Source: Pseudonocardiales bacterium
Lineage (GTDB): Bacteria; Actinomycetota; Actinomycetes; Mycobacteriales; Jatrophihabitantaceae
Direction: 5' to 3'
DNA: 35,751 nt
NCBI GenBank assembly: GCA_025966155.1
Contig: JAOPVO010000101.1
Span: forward strand, 1-35,751
Both the position numbers and the translations under genes were made by a program. Below, piece by piece: positions 15,664-22,853 of this stretch; within the stretch, counting starts at the first letter, position 1; each line of letters starts with the position of its first letter. Under the pieces are notes generated by a model. The model worked only from the letters and a program-made list of their open reading frames with translations. It did not search any database and had not been told where the DNA came from.

Positions 15664-16968
15664 TTAGTGGAACTGCTGCTCCTCGGTGGAGCCCTTCAGC
15701 GCCAGCGTGGCGGCGTTGGGGTCCAGCGCGGTGGCGACGGCGTCGAAGTAGCCCGCGCCGACCTCGGCCTGGTGCTTGACCGCGGTGTAGCCGACGGACT
15801 CGGCGGCGAACTCCGCCTCCTGGAGCTTGACGTAGGAGGTCATGGCGTCCTGGGCGTAGCCCCGGGCCAGCTCGAACATCGAGAAGTTCAGCGAGTGGAA
15901 GCCAGCCAGGGTGATGAACTGGAACTTGTAGCCCATGGCGGCGAGCTCGGCCTGGAACTTGGCGATCTCCTCGTCGTTCAGGGCGCCCTTCCAGTTGAAC
16001 GACGGCGAGCAGTTGTACATCATCATCTTGCCGGGGAACTCTGCGTGCAGGGCGTCGGCGAACTGCTTGGCCTCGGCCATGTCGGGCGTGCCGGTCTCGA
16101 CCCAGATCATGTCGCAGTACGGCGCGTAGGCCAGTCCGCGGGCGATGACGGCGTCGATGCCGTTGTTGACGTTGTAGAAGCCCTCTTCGGTGCGGTCGCC
16201 GATAACAAACGGCTTGTCGCGGTCGTCGACGTCGCTGGTGAGCAGCGTCGCGCCGAGGGAGTCGGTGCGCGCGACGATGATCGACGACACGCCCTCGATG
16301 TCAGCAGCCAGGCGGGCGGCGTTCAGGGTGCGCACGTGCTGGCGGGTCGGGATGAGCACCTTGCCGCCCATGTGCCCGCACTTCTTCTCCGAGGACAGCT
16401 GGTCCTCGAAGTGAACGCCCGCGGCGCCGGAGCTGATCATGCCCTTCATCAGCTCGAAGACGTTGAGCGCGCCGCCGAAGCCGGCCTCGGCGTCGGCCAT
16501 GATCGGGGCGAACCAGTTCTTGTCGCTCGTGGGGTTCTCGGCCCAGTCGATCTCGTCCTGGCGGATGAGGGCGTTGTTGATGCGGCGCACCATGGCCGGC
16601 ACCGAGTTGGCCGGGTACAGGCTCTGGTCCGGGTAGGTCTCGCCGCCGAGGTTGCCATCGGCCGCCACCTGCCAGCCGGAGAGGTAGATCGCGTCGAGGC
16701 CGGCCTTGACCATCTGCACGGCCTGGTTGCCGGTGATGGCACCGAGGGCGCGCACGTACTCGCGGGTGTGCAGCATGTCCCAGAGCCGCTCGGCGCCGAG
16801 GCGGGCCAGCGTGTGCTCCTCGCGGACGCGGCCGCGCAGGCGGACGACGTCGGCAGCGGTGTAAGTGCGCTCCACGCCGGCCCAGCGGGGGTTGGTGGCC
16901 CACTCGTGCTCGAGTGCGGCAACGGCGGGGTCGGCGTCGACCTTCGTGTCCGGCAGGGTCGCTGTCAT
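15664..16968 (-). CDS. aceA: Isocitrate lyase
   Basis: AceA splits isocitrate to glyoxylate and succinate, opening the glyoxylate shunt for growth on acetate or fatty acids. The 434-residue length is close to mycobacterial Icl1. The catalytic loop KKCGH is intact (C197, [17 protein letters not shown]) and other conserved stretches are visible: [27 protein letters not shown] and [12 protein letters not shown] 16968 is chosen because GGAGGA precedes it; the frame extends to 17052 without support. The gene is divergent from ramB with 135 bp between starts, matching the known RamB-aceA regulatory pairing in corynebacteria and mycobacteria. No malate synthase gene is in the window. Confidence 0.95.
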   Translation of the reverse strand: MTATLPDTKVDADPAVAALEHEWATNPRWAGVERTYTAADVVRLRGRVREEHTLARLGAERLWDMLHTREYVRALGAITGNQAVQMVKAGLDAIYLSGWQVAADGNLGGETYPDQSLYPANSVPAMVRRINNALIRQDEIDWAENPTSDKNWFAPIMADAEAGFGGALNVFELMKGMISSGAAGVHFEDQLSSEKKCGHMGGKVLIPTRQHVRTLNAARLAADIEGVSSIIVARTDSLGATLLTSDVDDRDKPFVIGDRTEEGFYNVNNGIDAVIARGLAYAPYCDMIWVETGTPDMAEAKQFADALHAEFPGKMMMYNCSPSFNWKGALNDEEIAKFQAELAAMGYKFQFITLAGFHSLNFSMFELARGYAQDAMTSYVKLQEAEFAAESVGYTAVKHQAEVGAGYFDAVATALDPNAATLALKGSTEEQQFH

Positions 16969-17090
16969 TCGTCCTCCAGGGGGTGTGCCCAGCCGGTACG
17001 GCCGAGCTCGTCGATGAGCTGGTTCTACTGTGGCCGGAAATAACGTGAACATCGAGGGCCTCGGCGCGAGAAGTTCGACAGATCTTTCGC

Positions 17091-17104
17091 TATCGTCAAG
17101 GACG
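17091..17104 (+). promoter_or_regulatory. Candidate -10 (TATCGT) for leaderless ramB
   Basis: TATCGT at 17091-17096 fits TANNNT and ends 7 nt before GTG 17104. The only purine-rich stretch, AAGGA, is one base from the start and too close to be a ribosome binding site. TTGACG on the opposite strand (17094-17099) could be a -35 for aceA and would overlap this element. Confidence 0.45.
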
Positions 17105-18573
17105 TGACTGCCACCGCCGAGAGCTCGGTCGATCTCGTGACCCTAGGGCGTCGACTGCGCCACCGCCGCCGCGAGCGCGGCATGACCCTCGATGCATTGG
17201 CCGGGATCGTCGGCTGTGCGCCCTCGCATCTGTCGCTGGTCGAGAACGGCCGCCGCGAGCCGCGCTTGACGCTGCTCAATGGGCTGGCCGAGGCCCTCGG
17301 CGTGCCGGTGGCGACGCTGCTGGCCCAGGACGCGCCGTCGCCCCGGGCCGCTCTGGAGATCGCGTTCGAGCACGCACAACGCAGCCCGCTCTACCAATCA
17401 CTGAACCTGCCGTCGGTGCGCACCAGCCGACGGCTGCCCACCGAGGCGCTCGAGGCGCTGGTCGGGCTGCACGGCGAGCTCGTCCGGCGGCTGAACGAGC
17501 AGGCCGCCACCCCGGAGGAGGCCCGGCGGGCCAACGCCGACCTGCGCCGCCAGATGCGGGCCCAGGACAACTACTACGAGAACATCGAAGACACCGCCCG
17601 CGACCTGCTGACGGCGATCGGCCACGACGGCGGCCCGCTGCCCCAGCGCGGGATCTTCGCCCTCGCGACGCATCTGGGCTTCACGGTCCACAGCGTGTCG
17701 GACCTGCCGCACTCGACGCGGTCGGTCACCGATATGCGCAATCATCGGATCTACGCGCCCCGCCCACGCGATCCCGGGGATCGCGATGTCCGCCGGATCC
17801 TGCTGCAGACCCTGGGCCACGTCGTGCTCGGCCACGTGCCGCCGCGCAACTACGCCGACTTCCTGCGCCAGCGGATCGAGGCCAACTACTTCGCCGCCGC
17901 GCTGCTCGTCCCCGAGCGCGATGCCGTCGACCTCCTTCAGCGGGCCAAGGAGCGCAAGGAGCTGTCGATCGACGACCTCCAGGATGCGTTCGCCGTGTCC
18001 TACGAGACCGCGGCGCACCGCTTCACCAACCTGGCCACCCGGCACCTGGGCCTGCCCGTCCACTTCGTGCGCACGCACGAGAGCGGCACGATCTACAAGG
18101 CCTACGAGAACGACGGTCTGATCTTCCCGTCGGACGTGACCGGGGCCATCGAGGGGCAGACGGCCTGCCGGCACTGGGCCGGTCGCACGGTCTTCGCAGC
18201 CGGGGCGCATGACGGCGCCTTCGCGCAGTACACCGATACGCCGGTGGGCACCTTCTGGTGCACGGCGCGCACCGAGAGCACCTCGACGGGCCAGTACTCG
18301 GTCACCGTCGGCGTGCCGTACGCCCACGTCAAGTGGTTCCGCGACCGGGACACGACCAAGCGGTCCACCTCGACGTGCCCGGACGAGCGGTGCTGCACCC
18401 GCCCGCCCGCGGCGCTGTCGGCCCGCTGGCAGAGCCACTCCTGGCCCAGCGCCAGAGCCCAGTCGCACTTGCTCGCCGCGCTGCCGCCCGGCACTTTCCC
18501 GGGCGTGGACGACACCGAGGTCTATCGATTCCTGGACTTGCACGCGCCCGACCCGACGCCGGCCGAGAACTGA
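17104..18573 (+). CDS. ramB: RamB-type XRE regulator (HTH + ImmA/IrrE-like + short-chain acyl-CoA sensor)
   Basis: This 489-residue regulator of acetate metabolism has three parts. An XRE helix-turn-helix lies at about 14-70 ([28 protein letters not shown]). An ImmA/IrrE-like domain spans about 165-300. A C-terminal short-chain fatty acyl sensor region (about 310-480) carries a Cys cluster, [15 protein letters not shown]. The site where an active ImmA peptidase would have HExxH reads LGHVVLGH (about 237-244), lacking the catalytic Glu, so the domain is probably non-enzymatic. RamB represses or tunes aceA and acetate genes in corynebacteria and mycobacteria, and the divergent aceA here supports the same role. 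The GTG start fits leaderless transcription. Confidence 0.85.
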   Translation: MTATAESSVDLVTLGRRLRHRRRERGMTLDALAGIVGCAPSHLSLVENGRREPRLTLLNGLAEALGVPVATLLAQDAPSPRAALEIAFEHAQRSPLYQSLNLPSVRTSRRLPTEALEALVGLHGELVRRLNEQAATPEEARRANADLRRQMRAQDNYYENIEDTARDLLTAIGHDGGPLPQRGIFALATHLGFTVHSVSDLPHSTRSVTDMRNHRIYAPRPRDPGDRDVRRILLQTLGHVVLGHVPPRNYADFLRQRIEANYFAAALLVPERDAVDLLQRAKERKELSIDDLQDAFAVSYETAAHRFTNLATRHLGLPVHFVRTHESGTIYKAYENDGLIFPSDVTGAIEGQTACRHWAGRTVFAAGAHDGAFAQYTDTPVGTFWCTARTESTSTGQYSVTVGVPYAHVKWFRDRDTTKRSTSTCPDERCCTRPPAALSARWQSHSWPSARAQSHLLAALPPGTFPGVDDTEVYRFLDLHAPDPTPAEN

Positions 18574-18629
18574 ACCGGGGCGCACGCGCACAGCGTGGGC
18601 TCAGTCACAAATCACCCGGATGTGGCCCA

Positions 18630-18641
18630 TACTCTTCGGCG
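18630..18641 (+). promoter_or_regulatory. Candidate -10 (TACTCT) near the deacetylase start
   Basis: TACTCT at 18630-18635 fits TANNNT and ends 5 nt before GTG 18641, which begins an ideal Tat lipoprotein signal. It supports GTG 18641 over ATG 18620 as the start. Confidence 0.35.
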
Positions 18642-19522
18642 TGGACCGGCGGAGCTTCCTGATGGTGCTGGCGGCCGGCACGGCCGCCGCGATGGCCGGC
18701 TGCAGCCCAAGCTCGGACTCCTCGACGCCGGCGGGCGGCGCGTCGGCCGCGAACTCCCCCGTCGGCACGCGGGGGTCCTTTGCACCGATTACCCCGCCAT
18801 CTGCGGTGCCCGTCGTCGTCCCGACCACGCCGCCGGCGCCCCCGGCCCCTACGCCGACCCCGCCGCCGGCGCCCGTCGTCGTGCGCTCTGTCGACCCCAT
18901 GGTGCCGGGCTATCCGACGGTGATCACCCAGCTCAACGGCGCCGGATCGTCCCTCGCGTTGACCATCGACGACGGCGCGGACTCCTCGGTTGTGGCTGCC
19001 TATCTGCAGTTCATCCGCAGCAGCCGGGTCAAGGTGACGTTCTTCGTCAACGGCAGCCGACCCTCATGGACCGAGCATAAGGACGAGATCGCCACCCTGA
19101 TCGAAGCCGGCCTGGTACAGGTCGCCAACCACACGTGGAGCCACCCGGACATCACCACCATCTCCACCGCGGCCCTGCGCGATGAGCTCACCCGGAACGA
19201 GACCTTTATCCAGGACACCTGGGGCGTCAGCGGCCGGCCCTTCTTCCGCCCGCCGTTCGGGCGCTATAACGCCTCGACCAACCAGGTCGCAGCCGACCTC
19301 GGCTACACGATGATCACCATGTGGTGGGGATCCTTCGGCGACGCCGCGCTGCTGACCGAAGACGTTCTGCTGGCGCAGGCCCAGAAGTGGCTGCTGGCCC
19401 AGCGCATCGTCATCGGGCACGCCAACTACCCCACCGTCACCAACCTCTACGGGCAGATCCTGGACATCATCCGCAGCCGCGGATTGCAGACCGTTCTGCT
19501 GAGCGAGGCCTTCCCGCGCTGA
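18641..19522 (+). CDS. Polysaccharide deacetylase (NodB/CE4) lipoprotein, Tat-exported
   Basis: This 293-residue protein starts (V)DRRSFLMVLAAGTAAAMAGC. The twin-arginine motif RRSFLM and cysteine at position 21 predict Tat export and lipid anchoring. A Pro/Thr/Ala-rich spacer follows (about 45-80). The CE4 domain (about 95-293) has motif 1 TIDDG (catalytic and metal Asp), motif 2 HTWSHPD, motif 3 RPPFGRYN and a late IVIGHANY. Such enzymes remove acetyl groups from peptidoglycan or other surface glycans; the substrate is not determined. TIDDG instead of TFDDG is a mild deviation. GTG 18641 is preferred because ATG 18620 would put seven residues before the Tat motif. It follows ramB but is likely transcribed separately. 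Confidence 0.85.
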   Translation: MDRRSFLMVLAAGTAAAMAGCSPSSDSSTPAGGASAANSPVGTRGSFAPITPPSAVPVVVPTTPPAPPAPTPTPPPAPVVVRSVDPMVPGYPTVITQLNGAGSSLALTIDDGADSSVVAAYLQFIRSSRVKVTFFVNGSRPSWTEHKDEIATLIEAGLVQVANHTWSHPDITTISTAALRDELTRNETFIQDTWGVSGRPFFRPPFGRYNASTNQVAADLGYTMITMWWGSFGDAALLTEDVLLAQAQKWLLAQRIVIGHANYPTVTNLYGQILDIIRSRGLQTVLLSEAFPR

Positions 19523-19620
19523 GGGGGCCTTAGCCGCCGCGGGCACGGGCGCAGGAACCGCCGCCGGTGGCCCCCCGTTGGCGCTACGAGAGTTCCGCCC
19601 ATCGAAGGAGACAGCAGCCC

Positions 19621-20076
19621 GTGGCTATCTGGAATCAGCTCAAGCAGTCCGCGCAGGGGATGCAGACCCAGCTCGTCGCCAAGAAGAACGACCTGAAGAG
19701 CGGCGCCTTCCGCGACGCCAGCATGGCAATGTGCGCGCTCGTCGCCGCAGCCGATGGCTCGATCGACGTCGAGGAGCGGCGCAAGGTGGCCGCCCTCATC
19801 ACCTCCAACGAGGTGCTGTCGAATTTCGCCGCCGATGACCTTCGGGCCCGGTTCGAGGACTACTGCAACAAGCTGTCCGCCGATTTCGACTTCGGCAAGG
19901 TCGGGGTCATCCAGGAGATCGCCAAGACGAAGAAGAAGCCGGCCGAGGCCCGTGCCGTGATCCAGATCGGCATTATCATCGGCGGCGCCGACGGGACATT
20001 CGACGAGCACGAGCGGGGCGTCGTCCGCGAGGCGTGCTTCGCAGTCGGCATCAGTCCCCAGGAGTTCGACCTCTAG
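19621..20076 (+). CDS. TerB-family protein
   Basis: This 151-residue protein resembles TerB of the tellurite-resistance/stress gene group. It is helical and acidic, with paired calcium-like loops: AAADGSIDVEERRKVAALI in the first half and GGADGTFDEHERGVVREACFAVGI in the second. These D-G-x-x-D/E-x-E-E repeats are the TerB metal-binding signature. No other ter genes (TerC, TerD) are in the window, so a tellurite role is not implied. GTG 19621 is used: AAGGAG lies at 19605-19610, and the sequence before it (MAPRWRYESS) is not family-like. It overlaps the next, convergent gene by its stop codon. Confidence 0.8.
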   Translation: MAIWNQLKQSAQGMQTQLVAKKNDLKSGAFRDASMAMCALVAAADGSIDVEERRKVAALITSNEVLSNFAADDLRARFEDYCNKLSADFDFGKVGVIQEIAKTKKKPAEARAVIQIGIIIGGADGTFDEHERGVVREACFAVGISPQEFDL

Positions 20077-20270
20077 CTCAGGCCGGCGGCGTCCTCGGCG
20101 TCCAGTGCGTCGAGGGCGGCGCCGACATCGGGATCCGCGAGCATCTCCAGGAGCAGCTGCTGCTCGTGGAATCCCGGGCCCTGGCCGCCCGCCACGGGGT
20201 CGAACTCCGCCGGGCTCTCGGCCGCGATGTCCAGAATGACCTCGCCGCGAGCTGCCTGCTGATCGCCCAT
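20073..20270 (-). CDS. Small acidic hypothetical protein (65 aa)
   Basis: I do not recognise this family. The protein is 65 residues, acidic, without Cys or membrane segments (MGDQQAARGEVILDIAAESP). Support comes from a near-perfect ribosome binding site, AAGGAGG, six bases before ATG 20270 on the minus strand. Its TAG stop and the TAG stop of the TerB-like gene share the palindrome CTAG at 20073-20076. It is divergent from the alcohol dehydrogenase gene, with 138 bp between starts. Confidence 0.6.
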   Translation of the reverse strand: MGDQQAARGEVILDIAAESPAEFDPVAGGQGPGFHEQQLLLEMLADPDVGAALDALDAEDAAGLS

Positions 20271-20408
20271 CTGGAGCCTCCTTCGTGGTTCGCATCCCGA
20301 TCACCGTTGCGGCGGATCCCGGTGCGGCCTTAGCGTCCCCCCACCCGAGATTTCTAGACCAGTCGGCAACGGCGCGGCTGGTTCATCGGCGAAACAGGAG
20401 GAACACCA

Positions 20409-21497
20409 GTGAAGGCTGCAGTACTCGAAGCTATCGGCCAGCCCATGGTCATCGACGACATCGACATCGCAGATCCCATCGGGCGCGAGGTGCTGGTCGA
20501 GGTCAAGGCCAACGGCCTCTGCCATTCGGACCTGCATATGGCCGAGAACAACTTCGGCACGGTTCTGCCCGCGGTGTTCGGCCACGAGCTGTCCGGCATC
20601 GTCAGCGCGATCGGCCCCAACGTCACAGGTTTCGCCGTGGGCGATCACGTCGTGGGCTCCTTGATCAGCCACTGCGGGGCCTGCGAGCGCTGCCTGGCCG
20701 GGCGCACATACCAGTGCCGCAACCGAGCGGCCACGGCGCGCACGGCGGACCAGGCGCCGCGCCTGACCCGCGCGGGGCTGCCCGTCACCCAGGGCTTCAG
20801 CCTCGCCGGGTTCGCCGAGCAGGCTCTCGTCCACGAGAACAACATCGTCAAGGTCACCAAGGACATCGCGTTCGACAAGGCCGCCCTTCTGGGCTGCGGC
20901 GTCATCACCGGCGCCGGGGCAGTGGTGAATTCCGGCCAGGTCCGGGTCGGGGAGACCGTCGCGGTCATCGGCTGCGGCGGCGTGGGCCTGTCGGCCATCC
21001 AGGGTGCGCGCCTGTCCGGCGCGCTGCGCATCATCGCGATCGACCTCCAGCCGGGCAAGCTCGCCCTCGCCCGCGCGATGGGCGCCACCGACACGGTCAA
21101 CCCAGCCGACGGCGATCCCATCAAGCAGGTCCAGGAGCTCACCGGCGGCCTGGGCGTCGACCACGCCTTCGAGGTCATCGGCCTCAAGGAGACGGCTATG
21201 CAGGCCTACGGGATGCTCGCGACCGGCGGCACCGCGTATCTGATCGGGATCCAGAAGCCGGGAACCATCTTCGAGATGGCCGGCGGCAACTTCCTGGGCA
21301 CCCAGCGCAACCTGCGCGGCGTGTACATGGGCTCGAGCAACTTCAAGGTCGATGTGCCGATGTATGCGGAGTACTACCTGCAGGGCCGGTTCAATCTCGA
21401 CGACCTGGTCAGCCAGACCATCCCGCTGGACAAGGTCAACGAAGGCTACGAGGACCTCAAGAAGGGCGAGGTCGCCCGCTCGGTGGTCGTTTTCTGA
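20409..21497 (+). CDS. Zinc-dependent alcohol dehydrogenase (MDR superfamily, class III-like)
   Basis: This 362-residue enzyme oxidises an alcohol with a nicotinamide cofactor. Catalytic zinc ligands are C38 (NGLCHSD), H59-E60 (GHELSG) and the Cys of LLGCGVITGAG (about 173). The structural zinc lobe has all four cysteines, C89, C92, C95 and C103. The Rossmann motif GCGGVGLSAIQGA (about 199) is followed by an Asp-ending strand (IIAIDLQ), indicating NAD(H) preference. The fold is like class III and NDMA-dependent dehydrogenases, but the substrate is not clear. GTG 20409 is set by AGGAGG at 20396-20401. It is closely related in architecture to the mycothiol enzyme at 25321-26406, but clearly a separate paralogue. 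Confidence 0.85.
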   Translation: MKAAVLEAIGQPMVIDDIDIADPIGREVLVEVKANGLCHSDLHMAENNFGTVLPAVFGHELSGIVSAIGPNVTGFAVGDHVVGSLISHCGACERCLAGRTYQCRNRAATARTADQAPRLTRAGLPVTQGFSLAGFAEQALVHENNIVKVTKDIAFDKAALLGCGVITGAGAVVNSGQVRVGETVAVIGCGGVGLSAIQGARLSGALRIIAIDLQPGKLALARAMGATDTVNPADGDPIKQVQELTGGLGVDHAFEVIGLKETAMQAYGMLATGGTAYLIGIQKPGTIFEMAGGNFLGTQRNLRGVYMGSSNFKVDVPMYAEYYLQGRFNLDDLVSQTIPLDKVNEGYEDLKKGEVARSVVVF

Positions 21498-21523
21498 CCA
21501 GTGGGAACTCGTTCCGCCCAGAT

Positions 21524-21553
21524 CTGACGCAACCGCCTCTCATTTGGTATCTT
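21524..21553 (+). promoter_or_regulatory. Candidate promoter for the cold-shock gene
   Basis: CTGACG at 21524-21529 and TATCTT at 21548-21553 are separated by 18 bp and resemble -35 and TANNNT -10 elements. Transcription would begin near 21560, giving a leader of about 140 nt before the cspA start. Confidence 0.5.
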
Positions 21554-21560
21554 TAGGCCG

Positions 21561-21596
21561 ATGTCTTGCAAGTTTCACGATCGTCTTGTGCTTTAG
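21561..21596 (+). CDS. Possible 11-residue leader ORF in the cspA 5' region
   Basis: ATG 21561 lies exactly 7 nt after the -10 hexamer TATCTT, the spacing expected for a leaderless start. The frame reads MSCKFHDRLVL and stops at TAG 21594-21596, about 105 nt before the cspA start. No ribosome binding site precedes it. This is an inference from position only; chance is possible. Confidence 0.3.
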   Translation: MSCKFHDRLVL

Positions 21597-21597
21597 G

Positions 21598-21673
21598 CGT
21601 GGTGGCTCAGCAGGCTTCAGCCAGCAACTAGGGACGATTTGACGCCGCACCGTCCCCGGGAGCGTTCACCACG
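21598..21673 (+). promoter_or_regulatory. Structured 5' leader of cspA
   Basis: CGTGGTG (21598-21604) can pair with CACCACG (21667-21673). Inside, GGGACG (21631-21636) can pair with CGTCCC (21651-21656), and GGCTTCAGCC (21613-21622) can form a small hairpin. Long structured leaders that rearrange with temperature are known for cold-shock genes; this one is a candidate only. Confidence 0.4.
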
Positions 21674-21700
21674 TGCGGCAACTAGCTAGGAGATAAGTAC

Positions 21701-21904
21701 ATGGCACAGGGCACCGTGAAGTGGTTCAACGCCGAAAAGGGCTTCGGATTCATTGCTCCCGACGAGAGTGGCCCGGACGTCTTCGTCCACTACTCGGCGA
21801 TCGCGACCACTGGATACCGCAGCCTCGACGAGAACCAGAAGGTCGAGTACGACGTCACGCAGGGCCAGAAGGGCCCGCAGGCGGAGAACGTTCGCCCGCT
21901 CTAA
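21701..21904 (+). CDS. cspA: Cold-shock protein (CSD RNA chaperone)
   Basis: This 67-residue single-domain protein binds single-stranded RNA/DNA and melts mRNA structure. It is nearly canonical: [20 protein letters not shown] with RNP1 (KGFGFIAP) and RNP2 (DVFVHYSAI), ending [11 protein letters not shown] 21701 follows AGGAGA. A leader of over 100 nt with possible stems precedes it, and a perfect 14-bp terminator hairpin follows within 15 bp, so it is monocistronic. The symbol is by family; actinobacteria often have several csp paralogues. Confidence 0.95.
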   Translation: MAQGTVKWFNAEKGFGFIAPDESGPDVFVHYSAIATTGYRSLDENQKVEYDVTQGQKGPQAENVRPL

Positions 21905-21916
21905 GTCTTCGACTTC

Positions 21917-21950
21917 AGAGAACCCCCTGCCTTCGGGCAGGGGGTTCTCT
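21917..21950 (+). terminator. Rho-independent-type hairpin after cspA
   Basis: AGAGAACCCCCTGC (21917-21930) pairs perfectly with GCAGGGGGTTCTCT (21937-21950). The loop is C-UUCG-G, an extra-stable tetraloop. It starts 13 bp after the cspA stop. Confidence 0.9.
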
Positions 21951-22008
21951 GCGTTCCGGGGCCGACGCGCACAGGTCGTTCAGGGCATCCAGTGGGTACG
22001 CCATCGCC

Positions 22009-22233
22009 ATGACCTCCCCTGATCCCGACCCCGCCAGCACCCCCGGACTCGAGCCCGGCGGCGGCGTGCGCCCGGGCGACACCCCGCCCGGGGAGGCGAG
22101 CACAACCGAGGCCATCAGTCATCGGGAGGCCGCCCCCGCCCGGGTGCTGCCGTTCGCCGCGCTGGGCGCTATCGGCGTGCTTGTGCTGCTGATCGTGGTG
22201 TTCTTCGTGGCTCGGGCCATCGATCTGCTCTAG
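22009..22233 (+). CDS. DUF6480-like small single-pass membrane protein
   Basis: This 74-residue protein begins MTSPDPDPASTPGLEPGGGV and has the Pro/Gly/Asp-rich N-terminus and single C-terminal membrane helix (about 49-70, VLPFAALGAIGVLVLLIVVFFVA) seen in actinobacterial DUF6480 proteins. Function is unknown. ATG 22009 is used because the family begins at this MT(S/A)PDPD; the same frame is open farther left across cspA, but that part is not protein-like. No strong ribosome binding site is visible. Confidence 0.7.
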   Translation: MTSPDPDPASTPGLEPGGGVRPGDTPPGEASTTEAISHREAAPARVLPFAALGAIGVLVLLIVVFFVARAIDLL

Positions 22234-22278
22234 CCCGCGTTGCGGCTGTCGGGCTCGCGCTTGTAGTACACATGCGCG

Positions 22279-22794
22279 ATGATCCGAATGGGGCGCCTTG
22301 ACGAGATCGAGCGCTTTCGAGAGATCGAGCGGGCCGCGGGCGCGCCGTTCCGGGACCTCGGCATGGCCCGGATCGCCGATGATGAGCCGCCGGGAGCCGA
22401 CGCGCTGGCCCTTCGGGTGCGGGCCGATCGGCTCTGGGTCTTCGCCGACGCCAAGGACATCCCCGTCGCCTATCTGATGGCGGATCCGCTCGGATCGCAC
22501 GCCCACATCGAGCAGGTGTCTGTTCACCCGGACGTGGCCCGCCGTGGGCTGGGCGCGGTCCTGATCGAGCAAGCGGGCCGCTGGGGCGTGAGCGCGGGTT
22601 TGGCGGATCTCACGCTCTGCACCTTCGTCGGCGTCGCTTGGAATGCGCCCTACTACGCGCGACTGGGGTTCCGCGCCGTCCCCGATGATGAGCTGGACGG
22701 CCGCCTGGCGGCATTGCGCCGGCACGAGGGCGAGCTCGGGCTGGACCAGTGGCCGCGCACCGTCATGGTCCGCTCGCTGACCCGGACGCAGTGA
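22279..22794 (+). CDS. GNAT family N-acetyltransferase
   Basis: This 171-residue protein has the GNAT acetyl-CoA fold. Motif A is VSVHPDVARRGLGAVLIEQAGRW (about 78-100) with the R-x-x-G-x-G/A pyrophosphate loop. A later LCTFVGVAWNAPYYARLGFRAV carries the usual Asn and Tyr-Y-x-R-x-G-F. The substrate is unknown. ATG 22279 is used; ATG 22288 is an alternative. No good ribosome binding site is seen. The next gene, a P-type ATPase, starts 59 bp after the stop. Confidence 0.85.
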   Translation: MIRMGRLDEIERFREIERAAGAPFRDLGMARIADDEPPGADALALRVRADRLWVFADAKDIPVAYLMADPLGSHAHIEQVSVHPDVARRGLGAVLIEQAGRWGVSAGLADLTLCTFVGVAWNAPYYARLGFRAVPDDELDGRLAALRRHEGELGLDQWPRTVMVRSLTRTQ

Positions 22795-22853
22795 TCCACT
22801 GCGCTAGATTGACGGCCACATCACGAACCTGTGCGCTCTGGAGGCCGAGCTAG

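Noticed and set aside
15667-17043. A 458-codon frame antisense to aceA.
   Set aside because: Isocitrate lyase on the minus strand is certain; the opposite frame has no motif or ribosome binding site.
19621-20076. A tellurite resistance locus.
   Set aside because: Only the TerB-like protein is present; terC, terD and the other genes are absent.
20285-21556. A 423-codon frame overlapping the alcohol dehydrogenase in another phase.
   Set aside because: The dehydrogenase has all zinc and cofactor motifs; the other product is Arg/Gly-rich and meaningless.
22303-22335. Repeated GAGATCGAGCG in the GNAT gene as part of the hairpin repeat family.
   Set aside because: It lies inside coding sequence (DEIERFREIERA), is direct rather than inverted and lacks the GATGATCT end.
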